Source of the DNA: Chryseobacterium sp. OSA05B
GTDB taxonomy: Bacteria; Bacteroidota; Bacteroidia; Flavobacteriales; Weeksellaceae
NCBI RefSeq assembly: GCF_019970065.1
Contig: NZ_JAHXYH010000001.1
Coordinates: forward strand, 496,001 to 560,000
Reading direction: 5' to 3'
DNA length: 64,000 nucleotides
Numbering within the stretch: the stretch's first letter is position 1; each line of letters starts with the position of its first letter. Shown piece after piece: positions 31,415 to 40,222 of this stretch. A program made the position numbers and the translations under genes. The notes beneath the pieces are model-generated. The model was not told the DNA's origin. It was given only the letters and a program-made list of their open reading frames with translations, and ran no database searches.

Positions 31415-32734
31415 ATGAATAAAGAATCGGAACAGAAAATAAGAGATGTATTCGAGCAACAGAAGGCTTTTTTCAAAACCAATCAGACTAAAGATATTGA
31501 ATTCAGAAAAGCACATTTACGAAAATTCCGTGACGTGTTTTCCGCTCATACGGATTCACTCTGTGAGGCTTTGGATATCGATTTAGGAAAAAGCAGAAAG
31601 GAAGCGGAATATGTAGAAATTCAAATTGTCCTGGGTGAACTCGATTATTTGCTTGACCATATAGACGAATGGGCAAAACCCACTCCGGTAGAATCAAAAC
31701 CACATCCATCCGGAGCGGAAGTAGTGAGTAAAATTATATATGAGCCTTATGGCGTGAATTATATCATAGGCCCTTTCAATTATCCGGTTCAGCTGACCTT
31801 CAGCCCGCTTATAGGCGCTTTGATTGCAGGAAATACAGCGATCATTAAACCCTCTGAAAATACACCACACGTAGCCAAAGTTCTGGAAGATATTGTAAAG
31901 GCATCCTTTGAAGAATCTTATGTTGCCGTAGTTCAGGGAGCTATTGAAGAGAACACCTTATTACTCAGCCTTCCTTTCGATTATATTTTCTTTACGGGAA
32001 GTCCGAATGTTGGGAAAATTGTCATGAAAGCAGCTGCTGAACAGCTTATTCCTTTAACGCTGGAACTTGGAGGAAAATCACCTACCATTGTTCATCACGA
32101 TGCAGATCTGGATAAAGCGGTGGCAAGAATTTCTTATGGAAAATGGATCAATTGCGGCCAAACCTGTGTTGCTCCGGATTATATCTACATTCATGAGTCT
32201 GTGAAGGATCTCTTTATTGAAAAATTCAAAGCGTATCTAAATGCGACTTACACAGATGGATCATTGGGTAAAATAGGAAAAATTGTCAGCCAGAATCAGA
32301 TCAAACATCTTGCGGGTTATCTGGAAGCTGCTCCTGAAAAAGTAATCTACGGTGGAAACTACGACCTTGAAACCCGTCATTTTGAAGCCACTATTATGGA
32401 TCAGGTAACATGGAATGATCAGGTGATGCAGCAGGAGATTTTTGGCCCTATCCTGCCGATATTAACGTATACCGATATTAATGAAGCTCTTGAAGAAATA
32501 AACAGCAGACCTAAACCATTAGCTTTATATGTTTTTACAGAAAGCCAGGAATTTGCAGATGATATTCTGAACCGTACCACAAGTGGTGATGCAGAAATCA
32601 ACAGTACGATTATTCATGTCGGCTCTCATTATTTACCATTTGGAGGTGTGGGAACTTCCGGAATGGGAAAATACCACGGAAAGTTCAGTTTTGAAAATTT
32701 CAGCCACAGCAGATCTGTACTTCAGGTAAAATAA
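31415..32734 (+). CDS. Aldehyde dehydrogenase, class 3-like
   Basis: A 439-residue NAD(P)-dependent aldehyde dehydrogenase that oxidises aldehydes to acids. Landmarks are YGVNYIIGPFNYPVQL (N122), FFTGSPNVGK (193-201), LELGGKSPTIV (E217), CGQTCVAPDYI (C251, the nucleophile) and EIFGPILPILTY. The short length and the C-terminal LPFGGVGTSGMGKYHGK with FENFSHSRSVL are typical of the class 3 (fatty or aromatic aldehyde) branch. The start at 31415 is preferred over an upstream in-frame start because the added residues are hydrophobic and non-conserved. It is transcribed alone and followed by a terminator. Confidence 0.93.
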   Translation: MNKESEQKIRDVFEQQKAFFKTNQTKDIEFRKAHLRKFRDVFSAHTDSLCEALDIDLGKSRKEAEYVEIQIVLGELDYLLDHIDEWAKPTPVESKPHPSGAEVVSKIIYEPYGVNYIIGPFNYPVQLTFSPLIGALIAGNTAIIKPSENTPHVAKVLEDIVKASFEESYVAVVQGAIEENTLLLSLPFDYIFFTGSPNVGKIVMKAAAEQLIPLTLELGGKSPTIVHHDADLDKAVARISYGKWINCGQTCVAPDYIYIHESVKDLFIEKFKAYLNATYTDGSLGKIGKIVSQNQIKHLAGYLEAAPEKVIYGGNYDLETRHFEATIMDQVTWNDQVMQQEIFGPILPILTYTDINEALEEINSRPKPLALYVFTESQEFADDILNRTTSGDAEINSTIIHVGSHYLPFGGVGTSGMGKYHGKFSFENFSHSRSVLQVK

Positions 32735-32752
32735 TTGACAGATTTAAGACTT

Positions 32753-32787
32753 AAAAAGGACCATTCACCGCATATGAATGGTCTTTT
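32753..32787 (+). terminator. Terminator of aldehyde dehydrogenase gene
   Basis: The stem GACCATTC/GAATGGTC with a nine-base loop, an A run before and TTTT after it. Confidence 0.8.
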
Positions 32788-32928
32788 CCGTATAATAGAA
32801 TTTTTATTTTTATTCGTGAAAAATTGCATTTTTCTTTTAAAGACAGGCCCTTAACAAACTTTAACCACATATAATTTTTACAATTCATTAATATTTAAGA
32901 TATTTGCGCATTGTTTTAAAAATAAAGA

Positions 32929-34251
32929 ATGAAAAAAATCTTTGCGGTATCATTCATATCAGTTGGATACTTCCTAAATGCACAGAGTATAAGTAACTCT
33001 CCGTATGCAACTTATGGAATTGGAGATGTAAAATATGATAATACTATTGAAACTGCCTCTATGGGTGGTATATCTACTGCTTATATCAGTGATTTCACAA
33101 GCAGCTTCAATTTCGCAAACCCTGCGAATAACTCTAATTTCGAGCTTACAAGTATCAGACTGGAAGCTACCAACGAAAACAATTACTTCAAAACTAATTA
33201 CAACGATACGAAGTCTACCAAACATTCAACGTATCTTTCTAATATTGCAATAGCTTTTCCTTTGTCGCCAAAGGTGAAAATGGGACTTTCCTATCAGCCG
33301 TACAGTTCTAAAAGTTATGATATTGTACACTCTACCAACTACGATACTACAGACCCTAACTATTCTGAGGGAGGATATTACACCAATCGTTTTAAAGGAA
33401 GCGGAACGCTAAACACAGCACAGGCAGCCGTTTCTTATAAAATCGACCAGAATTTTGCTGTAGGTTTGAGAGCCAATTTATACTTTGGAAATCTTTACGA
33501 CCTGAATGAGCTTAGATCTTATGATAAAAACGGTGTTGCAAATACTGAATACATCAACGGTTACGAAACCAAAAACAGCATTAAAAACTTTAACTTCACC
33601 CTGGGTGGAAGTTACCAGAGTCTGAATACGCGTACTGACAGAAAATTAACCATCGGGGCAACGGCTACGTTTGGAAATACCAGTAATATGACTACTGATT
33701 ATACCAACAGTACGTACAGATATTCTGATGCTGCAGAAAGTGTAAAAGCTCTGGAAACTGTTATAGAAAAGAAAAGTACAAGTTCTAAAAACCTTCTTCC
33801 ATTACAGGCATCCTTAGGGGTAGGTTACGGAAGTGAAAACCAGTGGTTTGTATCAGGACAGCTTGATTATAAAAAAGGAGAGGATATTTCTTATTTTGGG
33901 AAGACTTTTGACTTCCAGGATACGTACAGAATCTCAGCCGGAGGGTGGTACCTGCCCAACTACAACAACTTCAGAAATTATTTTTCAAGAGTAATCTACA
34001 GATACGGAGCGTTCTATGAAAGAGGAAACCTTAAGATAGATGGTAACAGCATCAATAAATTTGGAATCTCTGCCGGGGTAATGCTTCCATTCAAAACAAG
34101 CAGCATCACCAGAATGAGCGGTCTTGAAGTAGGCGTAGAACTAGGAAAAAGAGGAACTCTAAAAAACAATCTGATCAATCAGAATTTTATCAACCTGAGA
34201 ATCGGTTTCAACTTTGCTGACAGATGGTTCAGAAAGACTCTTTACAACTAA
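32929..34251 (+). CDS. Outer-membrane beta-barrel protein
   Basis: A 440-residue protein with signal peptide MKKIFAVSFISVGYFLNAQ, followed by SNSPYATYGIGDVKYDNTIE and repeated amphipathic strands. SFNFANPANNSNFELTSIR is reminiscent of the FadL/PorV-like outer-membrane proteins, and the terminal INLRIGFNFADRWFRKTLYN is a typical aromatic-ended barrel strand. The function is unknown. lptC begins one base after its stop, so they are in one operon; an envelope-assembly connection is plausible but unproven. Confidence 0.82.
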   Translation: MKKIFAVSFISVGYFLNAQSISNSPYATYGIGDVKYDNTIETASMGGISTAYISDFTSSFNFANPANNSNFELTSIRLEATNENNYFKTNYNDTKSTKHSTYLSNIAIAFPLSPKVKMGLSYQPYSSKSYDIVHSTNYDTTDPNYSEGGYYTNRFKGSGTLNTAQAAVSYKIDQNFAVGLRANLYFGNLYDLNELRSYDKNGVANTEYINGYETKNSIKNFNFTLGGSYQSLNTRTDRKLTIGATATFGNTSNMTTDYTNSTYRYSDAAESVKALETVIEKKSTSSKNLLPLQASLGVGYGSENQWFVSGQLDYKKGEDISYFGKTFDFQDTYRISAGGWYLPNYNNFRNYFSRVIYRYGAFYERGNLKIDGNSINKFGISAGVMLPFKTSSITRMSGLEVGVELGKRGTLKNNLINQNFINLRIGFNFADRWFRKTLYN

Positions 34252-34252
34252 A

Positions 34253-34849
34253 ATGAATTTTTCAAAAAAAATATCATATAAAAATATAGCATGCCTTTTT
34301 AGTTGTGCTATATTTTTTATACTGACATCCTGCGAGGAGGACCTTACCAAGGCCAATGGAAGTAAAAGCAAGAACTTCCCTTCACAGATCATCAATAATG
34401 CCAATATTATCCAGAGGGATTCAGGTTTTATCTCATTAAAAGCCAAAGCTCCGATCATTGAAAAATATGAATTGATCGACAGTCCTTATGTAGTGGCCAG
34501 AAAAGGAATCAATATCGAGTTTTTCGATAAAAAGAAACCTAAAGTACCCGGTAAAATTACAGCCAAATATGCCCGTATTTTTGAATATAAAAAATTCTAT
34601 GAAGCAAAAGGTGATGTAAGAATTACTACCAATGAAGGACAGCGTTTTGCGATGCAAAGTATTTACTGGGATCAGAGAAAAAACAGGATCTACACCAAAG
34701 ACACCGTATACGTTACCATGGAAGACGGCTCTACCCTTGTAGGCGCCAATGGAATGACAGCTAAAGATGATTTCTCGGAATATACCTTCTTCAATAATTC
34801 CGGAGATTTCAGTACAAAAAGACTCGAAGAAAAGAAAACACCACAGTAA
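34253..34849 (+). CDS. lptC: LptC-family LPS transport lipoprotein
   Basis: A 198-residue protein. Unlike E. coli LptC it has a lipoprotein signal (CLFSCAIFFILTSCEED, Cys27 lipidated) instead of a membrane anchor, as is usual in Bacteroidetes. The mature part shows the LptC jellyroll pattern: GINIEFFDKKKPKVPGKIT AKYA, KFYEAKGDVRITTNEGQRF, IYWDQRKNRIYTKDTVYVT and STLVGANGMTAKDDFSEYTF, strands that relay LPS from LptBFG to LptA. It starts one base after the outer-membrane barrel gene stop and ends one base before anmK, so it sits in a tight operon. The start at 34253 gives the lipoprotein signal directly. Confidence 0.85.
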   Translation: MNFSKKISYKNIACLFSCAIFFILTSCEEDLTKANGSKSKNFPSQIINNANIIQRDSGFISLKAKAPIIEKYELIDSPYVVARKGINIEFFDKKKPKVPGKITAKYARIFEYKKFYEAKGDVRITTNEGQRFAMQSIYWDQRKNRIYTKDTVYVTMEDGSTLVGANGMTAKDDFSEYTFFNNSGDFSTKRLEEKKTPQ

Positions 34850-34850
34850 C

Positions 34851-35897
34851 ATGAGATTTCAGGCTATTGGGCTCATGTCCGGCACCAGTCTGGACGGTCT
34901 GGATATATGTTTTGCCGCTTTTGAGAAACAGAACAACGGCTGGAATTTTCAGATCCTTAAGGCAGAAACCCTTCCCTATCCCAAAAACTGGGAAGAAAAG
35001 CTCAGCAACTCTATCCATTTATCTTCGGAAGAACTCCTGGAACTTCATTCGGAATATGGTTTTTATCTTGGCGAAAAAGTCAGAGAATTTATTGACAGCA
35101 ACCGCCTTGAGCATATCGATCTGATCGCATCTCATGGGCATACGGTTTTTCATCAGCCTCAAAAAAAGTTTACTTTACAGATCGGAGACGGAAGAGCGAT
35201 AAAAATCGCAACAGGTCTTCGCGTAATTTACGATTTCAGAAGTCAGGATGTACTGATGGGCGGAAACGGAGCACCTTTAGTTCCTATCGGAGATGAATTG
35301 CTCTTTTCTGAATATGATGCATGCCTCAATTTGGGTGGATTTTCCAATATCTCTTTAAAACAGAATGATAAAAGAATAGCATTTGATATTGCTCCGGTGA
35401 ATATTGTCCTGAACAGACTTGCTCAGAAATTCAATAAAAATTTTGACGAAAATGGAGACCTGGCGAGAAAAGGGACGATTGATGAAGATCTTTTAATAAT
35501 GCTTAATTCTATTGAGTTCTACAGCCTGCCACACCCCAAATCATTAGGCATTGAATGGTGCTGTGAACATATTTTTCCTCTGTTGGAAAACACTGAGACA
35601 TCAGATATCATGGCTACCATTACTGAACATGTAGCGCAACAGATTTCAGAGATTATTAATAAAAACAATTTACAAAATATTCTCTTTACCGGCGGAGGTA
35701 CCTATAATACTTTCCTGATCGAAAAAATCAGAGAAAAAACGGAATATGCGATCATTATTCCGGAAAAGGAGATCATTGATTATAAAGAAGCACTGATCTT
35801 CGCCTTTATGGGTGTTCTAAGGTTGAATAATGAAATTAATGTCCTTGCTTCTGCTACAGGAAGTACAACGGATCACAGTTCGGGATTAATCTGTTGA
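34851..35897 (+). CDS. anmK: Anhydro-N-acetylmuramic acid kinase
   Basis: A 348-residue AnmK, which phosphorylates and opens 1,6-anhydro-MurNAc to MurNAc-6-phosphate during peptidoglycan recycling. The start MRFQAIGLMSGTSLDGLDIC holds the phosphate loop (GTSLDG). HGHTVFHQPQKKFTLQIGDG, GNGAPLVPIGDELLF, NLGGFSNIS and the C-terminal LFTGGGTYN are all conserved. It is a little shorter than the E. coli enzyme, as in other Bacteroidetes. It begins one base after the lptC stop; the start at 34851 is fixed by the conserved N-terminus. Confidence 0.94.
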   Translation: MRFQAIGLMSGTSLDGLDICFAAFEKQNNGWNFQILKAETLPYPKNWEEKLSNSIHLSSEELLELHSEYGFYLGEKVREFIDSNRLEHIDLIASHGHTVFHQPQKKFTLQIGDGRAIKIATGLRVIYDFRSQDVLMGGNGAPLVPIGDELLFSEYDACLNLGGFSNISLKQNDKRIAFDIAPVNIVLNRLAQKFNKNFDENGDLARKGTIDEDLLIMLNSIEFYSLPHPKSLGIEWCCEHIFPLLENTETSDIMATITEHVAQQISEIINKNNLQNILFTGGGTYNTFLIEKIREKTEYAIIIPEKEIIDYKEALIFAFMGVLRLNNEINVLASATGSTTDHSSGLIC

Positions 35898-35920
35898 TTT
35901 CGGGAGACAATGTCAATGGT

Positions 35921-36056
35921 GAATTTTTGGGAATCAAGATCCAAGAATCAAGACTTCAGACACGAGACATCAGACGATAACTCATTAACTTAATTACGAC
36001 GAACTAGCAACTAATAAACTATCAAATAAATCACGAAACTCTAAAACCTGTACAGC
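35921..36056. repeat. AAGAT..CAGA..CATCAGAC word element (copy 3)
   Basis: Words AATCAAGATCCAAGAATC, AAGACTTCAGACACGAGAC, ATCAGACGATAACTCATTAA, CTTAATT, ACTAGCAACT and CACGAAACTCTAAAACCTG. It fills the convergent gap between anmK and the SRPBCC gene. Confidence 0.62.
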
Positions 36057-36058
36057 AA

Positions 36059-36084
36059 TAAAAAAGTCCTGAAAATTCAGGACT
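36059..36084 (-). terminator. Terminator of the SRPBCC gene
   Basis: The stem AGTCCTGAA/TTCAGGACT, with an A run on the plus strand that becomes a T run when read from the minus-strand gene. Confidence 0.82.
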
Positions 36085-36088
36085 CCTA

Positions 36089-36478
36089 TTATTTGTAAAC
36101 TTCGATCTTATCGGTGAGTGTATTGATAAAGTTCTGAAGCGGTTTTTCTACCATCATTTTGATAAAAGGGTTGAACTTCCCTTCAAAAAGCATCTGAACT
36201 TCAGTCTGAGTATCGTTAACAGGGTTTAAAGCGGCTGTTAATGTAAAATCCAGACTTGAGCTTGCTGACTTCAAAACAGCTTTCTGCTCGTTCACCTCAT
36301 CTATTTTCAAAGCAATTTCAGGCATTCCCTGAAGACCGAATTTGAATCCGTTGTCTCTTGTTTCGAATTTCTGAAGACCGTCCGGCATAAAATCTTTATA
36401 GTTTTCAGGCGATTTCAATATTTCAGACAATTCTTTAGATGATTTATTGACAATAATCTTTCGTCCTTCTAAATTCAT
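36089..36478 (-). CDS. SRPBCC (START-like) family protein
   Basis: A 129-residue lipid/ligand-binding fold protein: MNLEGRKIIVNKSSKELSEI, LKSPENYKDFMPDGLQKFE, then alternating strands and a C-terminal helix MVEKPLQNFINTLTDKIEV. The pattern of strand, two short helices, antiparallel strands and long helix is that of the polyketide cyclase/START-like superfamily. Ligand and role are unknown. It is divergent from the Nudix gene with only 40 bases between the start codons. Confidence 0.78.
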   Translation of the reverse strand: MNLEGRKIIVNKSSKELSEILKSPENYKDFMPDGLQKFETRDNGFKFGLQGMPEIALKIDEVNEQKAVLKSASSSLDFTLTAALNPVNDTQTEVQMLFEGKFNPFIKMMVEKPLQNFINTLTDKIEVYK

Positions 36479-36484
36479 TTTTTA

Positions 36485-36517
36485 TTTTTGTATTTAAATT
36501 CTTAATTCTTACAAATA
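36485..36517. promoter_or_regulatory. Symmetric divergent promoter region
   Basis: TTTTTGTA (36485-36492) and TACAAATA (36510-36517) form an 8-base inverted repeat with one mismatch, 17 bases apart, in a 40-base divergent spacer. Each strand has TTTG, 19 bases, then TA, so both genes could be read as almost leaderless transcripts. Confidence 0.35.
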
Positions 36518-36518
36518 T

Positions 36519-37130
36519 ATGTATAAAGTTTTTGTGAACGAAAAAAAATTATTGGTGTCTAAGCATCCCGAGCATCTTGAAAAAGAACTTAGGTACGAAA
36601 GTTTCACAACTTTAGAGATTGCATTGGATATTTTGGAAAACACTTCCGTAAAAGAACTGAATGTTTTCGGTGAGAATATTGAAGAGATCTGGAAAGAGTT
36701 TGAAAACCTTTTCAGAATCATAGAAGCTGCGGGAGGCCTTGTGAGCAATCCTAAGGGAGAGCTTCTTTTTATCAAACGTTTAGGCAAATGGGATCTTCCG
36801 AAAGGTAAGATGGAAAAAGGGGAATCCCGCGAGGAATCTGCCGTAAGAGAGATTGAAGAAGAAACCGGTCTCAAAGATGTAGAGCTGGTACAATTCATCA
36901 ATACGACGTATCATATCTATATCGAAAGAAACGGTGAAAAGATCCTTAAATGTACGCATTGGTTTGAAATGAACTTCGACGGTGAAGATACGTCCAAACC
37001 ACAAATCGAGGAAGGCATCACTGAAGTAGCCTGGAAAAACACCGCCCAGATCGAGGATGAAGTTTTCCCAAGCACTTTCCAGAACATCAAACTGATTGTA
37101 AAAGATTTCTGGAATCTGAAGCTTAAATAA
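36519..37130 (+). CDS. Nudix hydrolase
   Basis: A 203-residue Nudix protein with an exact box: G96, E102 and REIEEETGL (110-118), that is Gx5Ex7REUxEExGU. An N-terminal extension of about 70 residues (MYKVFVNEKKLLVSKHPEHL) precedes the catalytic domain. KGELLFIKRLGKWDLPKGKM and WKNTAQIEDEVFPSTFQN fit the MutT-like branch that hydrolyses nucleoside diphosphates linked to another moiety. The substrate is unknown. It overlaps the convergent murF gene by 8 bases at the 3' end. Confidence 0.9.
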   Translation: MYKVFVNEKKLLVSKHPEHLEKELRYESFTTLEIALDILENTSVKELNVFGENIEEIWKEFENLFRIIEAAGGLVSNPKGELLFIKRLGKWDLPKGKMEKGESREESAVREIEEETGLKDVELVQFINTTYHIYIERNGEKILKCTHWFEMNFDGEDTSKPQIEEGITEVAWKNTAQIEDEVFPSTFQNIKLIVKDFWNLKLK

Positions 37131-38394
37131 AGTCTATCGATTTTTCAAGAGCAATTCCTCTTGACCCTTTTAACAGGATATTTTCAGACTTAATTGTATT
37201 CTGCTTAAGGTATTCTATCAGTTCTGCAGTATTGTCAAAAGACAATGCTGAAGGATTGACGGTTTTAAAATGTTTTCCTACAGTAATAATCTGGTCAAAA
37301 GCCAATTCCTTAGCAAGTTTTAAAATGCTCTGATGTTCTTTCTCGCTTTCCGCCCCCAATTCAAGCATATCTCCTATAATGATGGTCTTACTGCCTTCGA
37401 ACGTGACAAAGTTATGCAGAGAAGCCGTCATAGAGCTTGGATTGGCATTGTAAGTATCGAGCACCAATGTTCTCCCTTCTTTTTTCACCACCTGCGAACG
37501 CATATTGGTTGGCGTATAGTTTTCAACGGCATGCTTTATTTTTTCAAAGCTGATACCGAAATGAAGGCCGAGGCTGGCTGCCGCACACAGATTGGTGAAA
37601 TTATATTCTCCCGTCAGTTTTGATACAGCTTTGGCTCCCTGAAATTCCAGTCCTACAAAATGTTCTTCTGAAAAAAGTCCGAACTGATAATCCGAATGCT
37701 CTTTTCCGAAGGTAATCTTGGGGCTATAGTTTTGAGTTTTCTCTGCCTGAACGGGATCATTTTCATTCACAACAATAGTTTTGTTATGACTTTTCAGATA
37801 ATCATACAATTCAGATTTACCTTTTATCACGCCTTCAAATCCGCCGAAGCCTTCCAGATGAGCTTTCCCAAAATTGGTAATATAGCCGAAATCCGGCTGG
37901 GAGATGGTACATAAAAGTTCTATTTCCTTCTGATGATTGGCACCCATTTCAATGACAGCCATTTCATGTTCAGGCTTAATAGAAAGAATTGTCAGCGGAA
38001 CTCCGATGTGATTATTTAAATTTCCGTAGGTATACTGTACATTGAATTTCTCCGAAAGGACCGCATGGATGATCTCTTTAGTAGTAGTCTTTCCATTGCT
38101 TCCGGTAAGCCCAATGATGGGAATATTGAGCTGATTTTTGTGGTAAACGGCAAGCTGCTGCAGAAATTCAAGGGTAGACGGAACATAGAAAATGTTTCGG
38201 TCTTTATTTTCAAATTCCGGCTGCTCTACGATCGAGGCCAGAGCACCATCGTCAGCGGCTTTTTCTGCTAAGGTTGCAGCATTGAAATTATCACCTGAAA
38301 AGGCAAAGAAAATATCATTCTTCCCGACTTTTCTGCTGTCGATCGTTACTTTATCTGACTTTAAAAATAAAGGATAAAACTGTTCTATATTCAT
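37123..38394 (-). CDS. murF: UDP-N-acetylmuramoyl-tripeptide--D-alanyl-D-alanine ligase
   Basis: A 423-residue Mur ligase adding D-Ala-D-Ala to UDP-MurNAc-tripeptide, the last cytoplasmic step of the pentapeptide precursor. The N-terminal domain carries VTIDSRKVGKNDIFFAFSG. The ATP loop is GLTGSNGKTTTKEI. LNNHIGVPLTILS, MAVIEMGANHQKEIELLC and VLDTYNANPSSM are conserved Mur family positions. It lies on the same strand as gldJ and downstream of it, separated by a strong terminator, so the two are probably separate units. Genes of the rest of the Mur cluster are not in the window. Confidence 0.94.
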   Translation of the reverse strand: MNIEQFYPLFLKSDKVTIDSRKVGKNDIFFAFSGDNFNAATLAEKAADDGALASIVEQPEFENKDRNIFYVPSTLEFLQQLAVYHKNQLNIPIIGLTGSNGKTTTKEIIHAVLSEKFNVQYTYGNLNNHIGVPLTILSIKPEHEMAVIEMGANHQKEIELLCTISQPDFGYITNFGKAHLEGFGGFEGVIKGKSELYDYLKSHNKTIVVNENDPVQAEKTQNYSPKITFGKEHSDYQFGLFSEEHFVGLEFQGAKAVSKLTGEYNFTNLCAAASLGLHFGISFEKIKHAVENYTPTNMRSQVVKKEGRTLVLDTYNANPSSMTASLHNFVTFEGSKTIIIGDMLELGAESEKEHQSILKLAKELAFDQIITVGKHFKTVNPSALSFDNTAELIEYLKQNTIKSENILLKGSRGIALEKSIDFI

Positions 38395-38405
38395 AGTTCA
38401 AAAAT

Positions 38406-38440
38406 AAAAAAACCTTCCGGAAATCCGGAAGGTTTTTTAT
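38406..38440. terminator. Terminator of gldJ, AACCTTCCGGA/TCCGGAAGGTT stem
   Basis: A perfect 11-base stem with an AA loop and an A run and a T run on either side. It lies between gldJ and murF. Confidence 0.87.
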
Positions 38441-38456
38441 AAGTATTTTGATAATA

Positions 38457-40058
38457 TTATCTTCTAGTTCTGCTCTTGTCGCTAGCTCTAGCATCCTGTG
38501 CAACACGGAAGCCGATCCATCCGTAAGCTTTGCCCTGGTTTTTGTATCTTCTTTGTCCCGGATCCAACCAATAGGCTGTATCCTGCCAAGAACCACCTTT
38601 TACAACTCTTACATCGTTAGACATTGCTGAAGTTCTGTCTTTACTATCTTTCATCATTTTCACTCTACCTCCTGCATCTACTACAAATCTCTTCTGAGGA
38701 GAGTTGTACATATCATATGCAGCAGCTGAGTCTGAAGCTCTGTAGTATTCTAAAGAAGACTGTCTGTCTCCGTCTCTGTAGTTTCTGTAGTCAGCGATAG
38801 TTTGTCTTTCAAACTGTCCCGGAAGTCCTCTGTATACTAATCTTCCGTCGGCTAGCGTATCATACTTGATAGTTCCTTCGTCGATCATTTTGTAAGTTCC
38901 GTCACCGTTTCTTACAACAGCCTGAGGCATGTTTCCTCTGTAGTAGTTGAAATCACTGAAATCTTCATCGATGATAGGTCTGTAAACGTCAGCCGTCCAT
39001 TCAGAAACGTTTCCGTACATACCGTAGATTCCAAGGTCGTTAGATGGGTATTGTCTTACATCTGCAGTTTGAGCAGATCCGTCGTTTTTCCATCCTGCGA
39101 TACCTGAATAATCACCTGTACCCATTTTGAAGTTTTCAAGGAACATTCCTTTGTCTCTTCCTTTGGTACCTCTTAATCTTTCGATTTCAGGTTTTTTACC
39201 TTTGTATTGGTTATATTCTCTGTTTTTAGCCATACCAAGAGCTGCATATTCCCATTCTACTTCGGTAGGAAGTCTGAACTTCTGAACCATTGAAGAGTTT
39301 GGAGCTCTGTTTGCAGAAAGAAGTCTCTGGTTGGTTGTTTTCATACCAGATTTTTGCTGCATTCTTTTCTCGTTGATATATCCCTGCATTTCCGGATCAT
39401 TCGCTTTGAATTTATCCATGTTGAATGCTGTTCCTCCCTGGTTATTGGATTCGTTGATATACAAATCTTTAGCAATAACTCCGGCCTGCATCAAAGCTTT
39501 TTCATTTGCTCTGTCTGTAAGCCATTCACAATATCTGTTTGCCTGAGTCCAGGAAACTCCTACTACCGGGTAGTAATCGAATTCTGGTGAGCGCAGATAT
39601 GTTTCATTATAATCGTTTCTAGCGAGTTTATTATCCCATAAAAGAGTATCTGGCAAAGCGCCGTTATAGATCTCCTTGAAGCTAGGATCACTAGGTGGAA
39701 ATACGTACTTCAACCATGTAAGGTATTCGCGGTATTCGTAGTTAGTAATTTCTGTTTCTCCGATAAAGAATGAACTCACCTGCATTCTGCGCGGCGTGTT
39801 ATTCCAATCATGCATAACATCATCTTTCACTAATCCCATTGTAAAAGTTCCACCTTCTACATATACCATTCCTGGCCACCCCTTCTGTTTTTGTTGCTTT
39901 CCTGCAAAAAACCAACCTTGTTTTTCGTTTGGTTTCCAACCCGTCTTGCTGACAAATTTTTTAGTACCGCCTCCTTTGCTGGTCCCGGATCCGCCACAGC
40001 TGGTTAATGCAAGTGTAGAACTTAATGCTATTAATGAAAACAACTTTAGTTTTTTCAT
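38457..40058 (-). CDS. gldJ: Gliding motility lipoprotein GldJ
   Basis: A 533-residue lipoprotein: signal MKKLKLFSLIALSSTLALTS with Cys21, then a sulfatase-modifying (FGE-sulfatase) fold domain. Recognisable pieces are WPGMVYVEGGTFTMGLVKDD, RMQVSSFFIGETEITNYEYR, YPVVGVSWTQANRYCEWL, FRLPTEVEWEYAALG, YGMYGNVSEWTADVY and the C-terminal YGWIGFRVAQDAR. GldJ is essential for gliding and the type IX secretion system in Flavobacterium, where it stabilises the GldK-N complex. The start at 40058 gives the lipoprotein signal; an upstream in-frame ATG adds a hydrophobic extension in the promoter zone. It is divergent from porU. Confidence 0.95.
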   Translation of the reverse strand: MKKLKLFSLIALSSTLALTSCGGSGTSKGGGTKKFVSKTGWKPNEKQGWFFAGKQQKQKGWPGMVYVEGGTFTMGLVKDDVMHDWNNTPRRMQVSSFFIGETEITNYEYREYLTWLKYVFPPSDPSFKEIYNGALPDTLLWDNKLARNDYNETYLRSPEFDYYPVVGVSWTQANRYCEWLTDRANEKALMQAGVIAKDLYINESNNQGGTAFNMDKFKANDPEMQGYINEKRMQQKSGMKTTNQRLLSANRAPNSSMVQKFRLPTEVEWEYAALGMAKNREYNQYKGKKPEIERLRGTKGRDKGMFLENFKMGTGDYSGIAGWKNDGSAQTADVRQYPSNDLGIYGMYGNVSEWTADVYRPIIDEDFSDFNYYRGNMPQAVVRNGDGTYKMIDEGTIKYDTLADGRLVYRGLPGQFERQTIADYRNYRDGDRQSSLEYYRASDSAAAYDMYNSPQKRFVVDAGGRVKMMKDSKDRTSAMSNDVRVVKGGSWQDTAYWLDPGQRRYKNQGKAYGWIGFRVAQDARASDKSRTRR

Positions 40059-40222
40059 AGTCGATATAAATATTTTCAAAGTACAAAGAAAAAATAAATT
40101 ATTCAATAAATCAAGTAAACATTTGATTTTTTTGAAAAACGTTAACAAATTAATTTTATTGTATCACAATTTAATTCTAAAATTTTCATTTTATTTGTAA
40201 TTCGGAAATTTCAATAATAAAC

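Noticed and set aside
34436..34852. 138-codon minus-strand open frame
   Set aside because: It is antisense to lptC, which has a lipobox and conserved strands.
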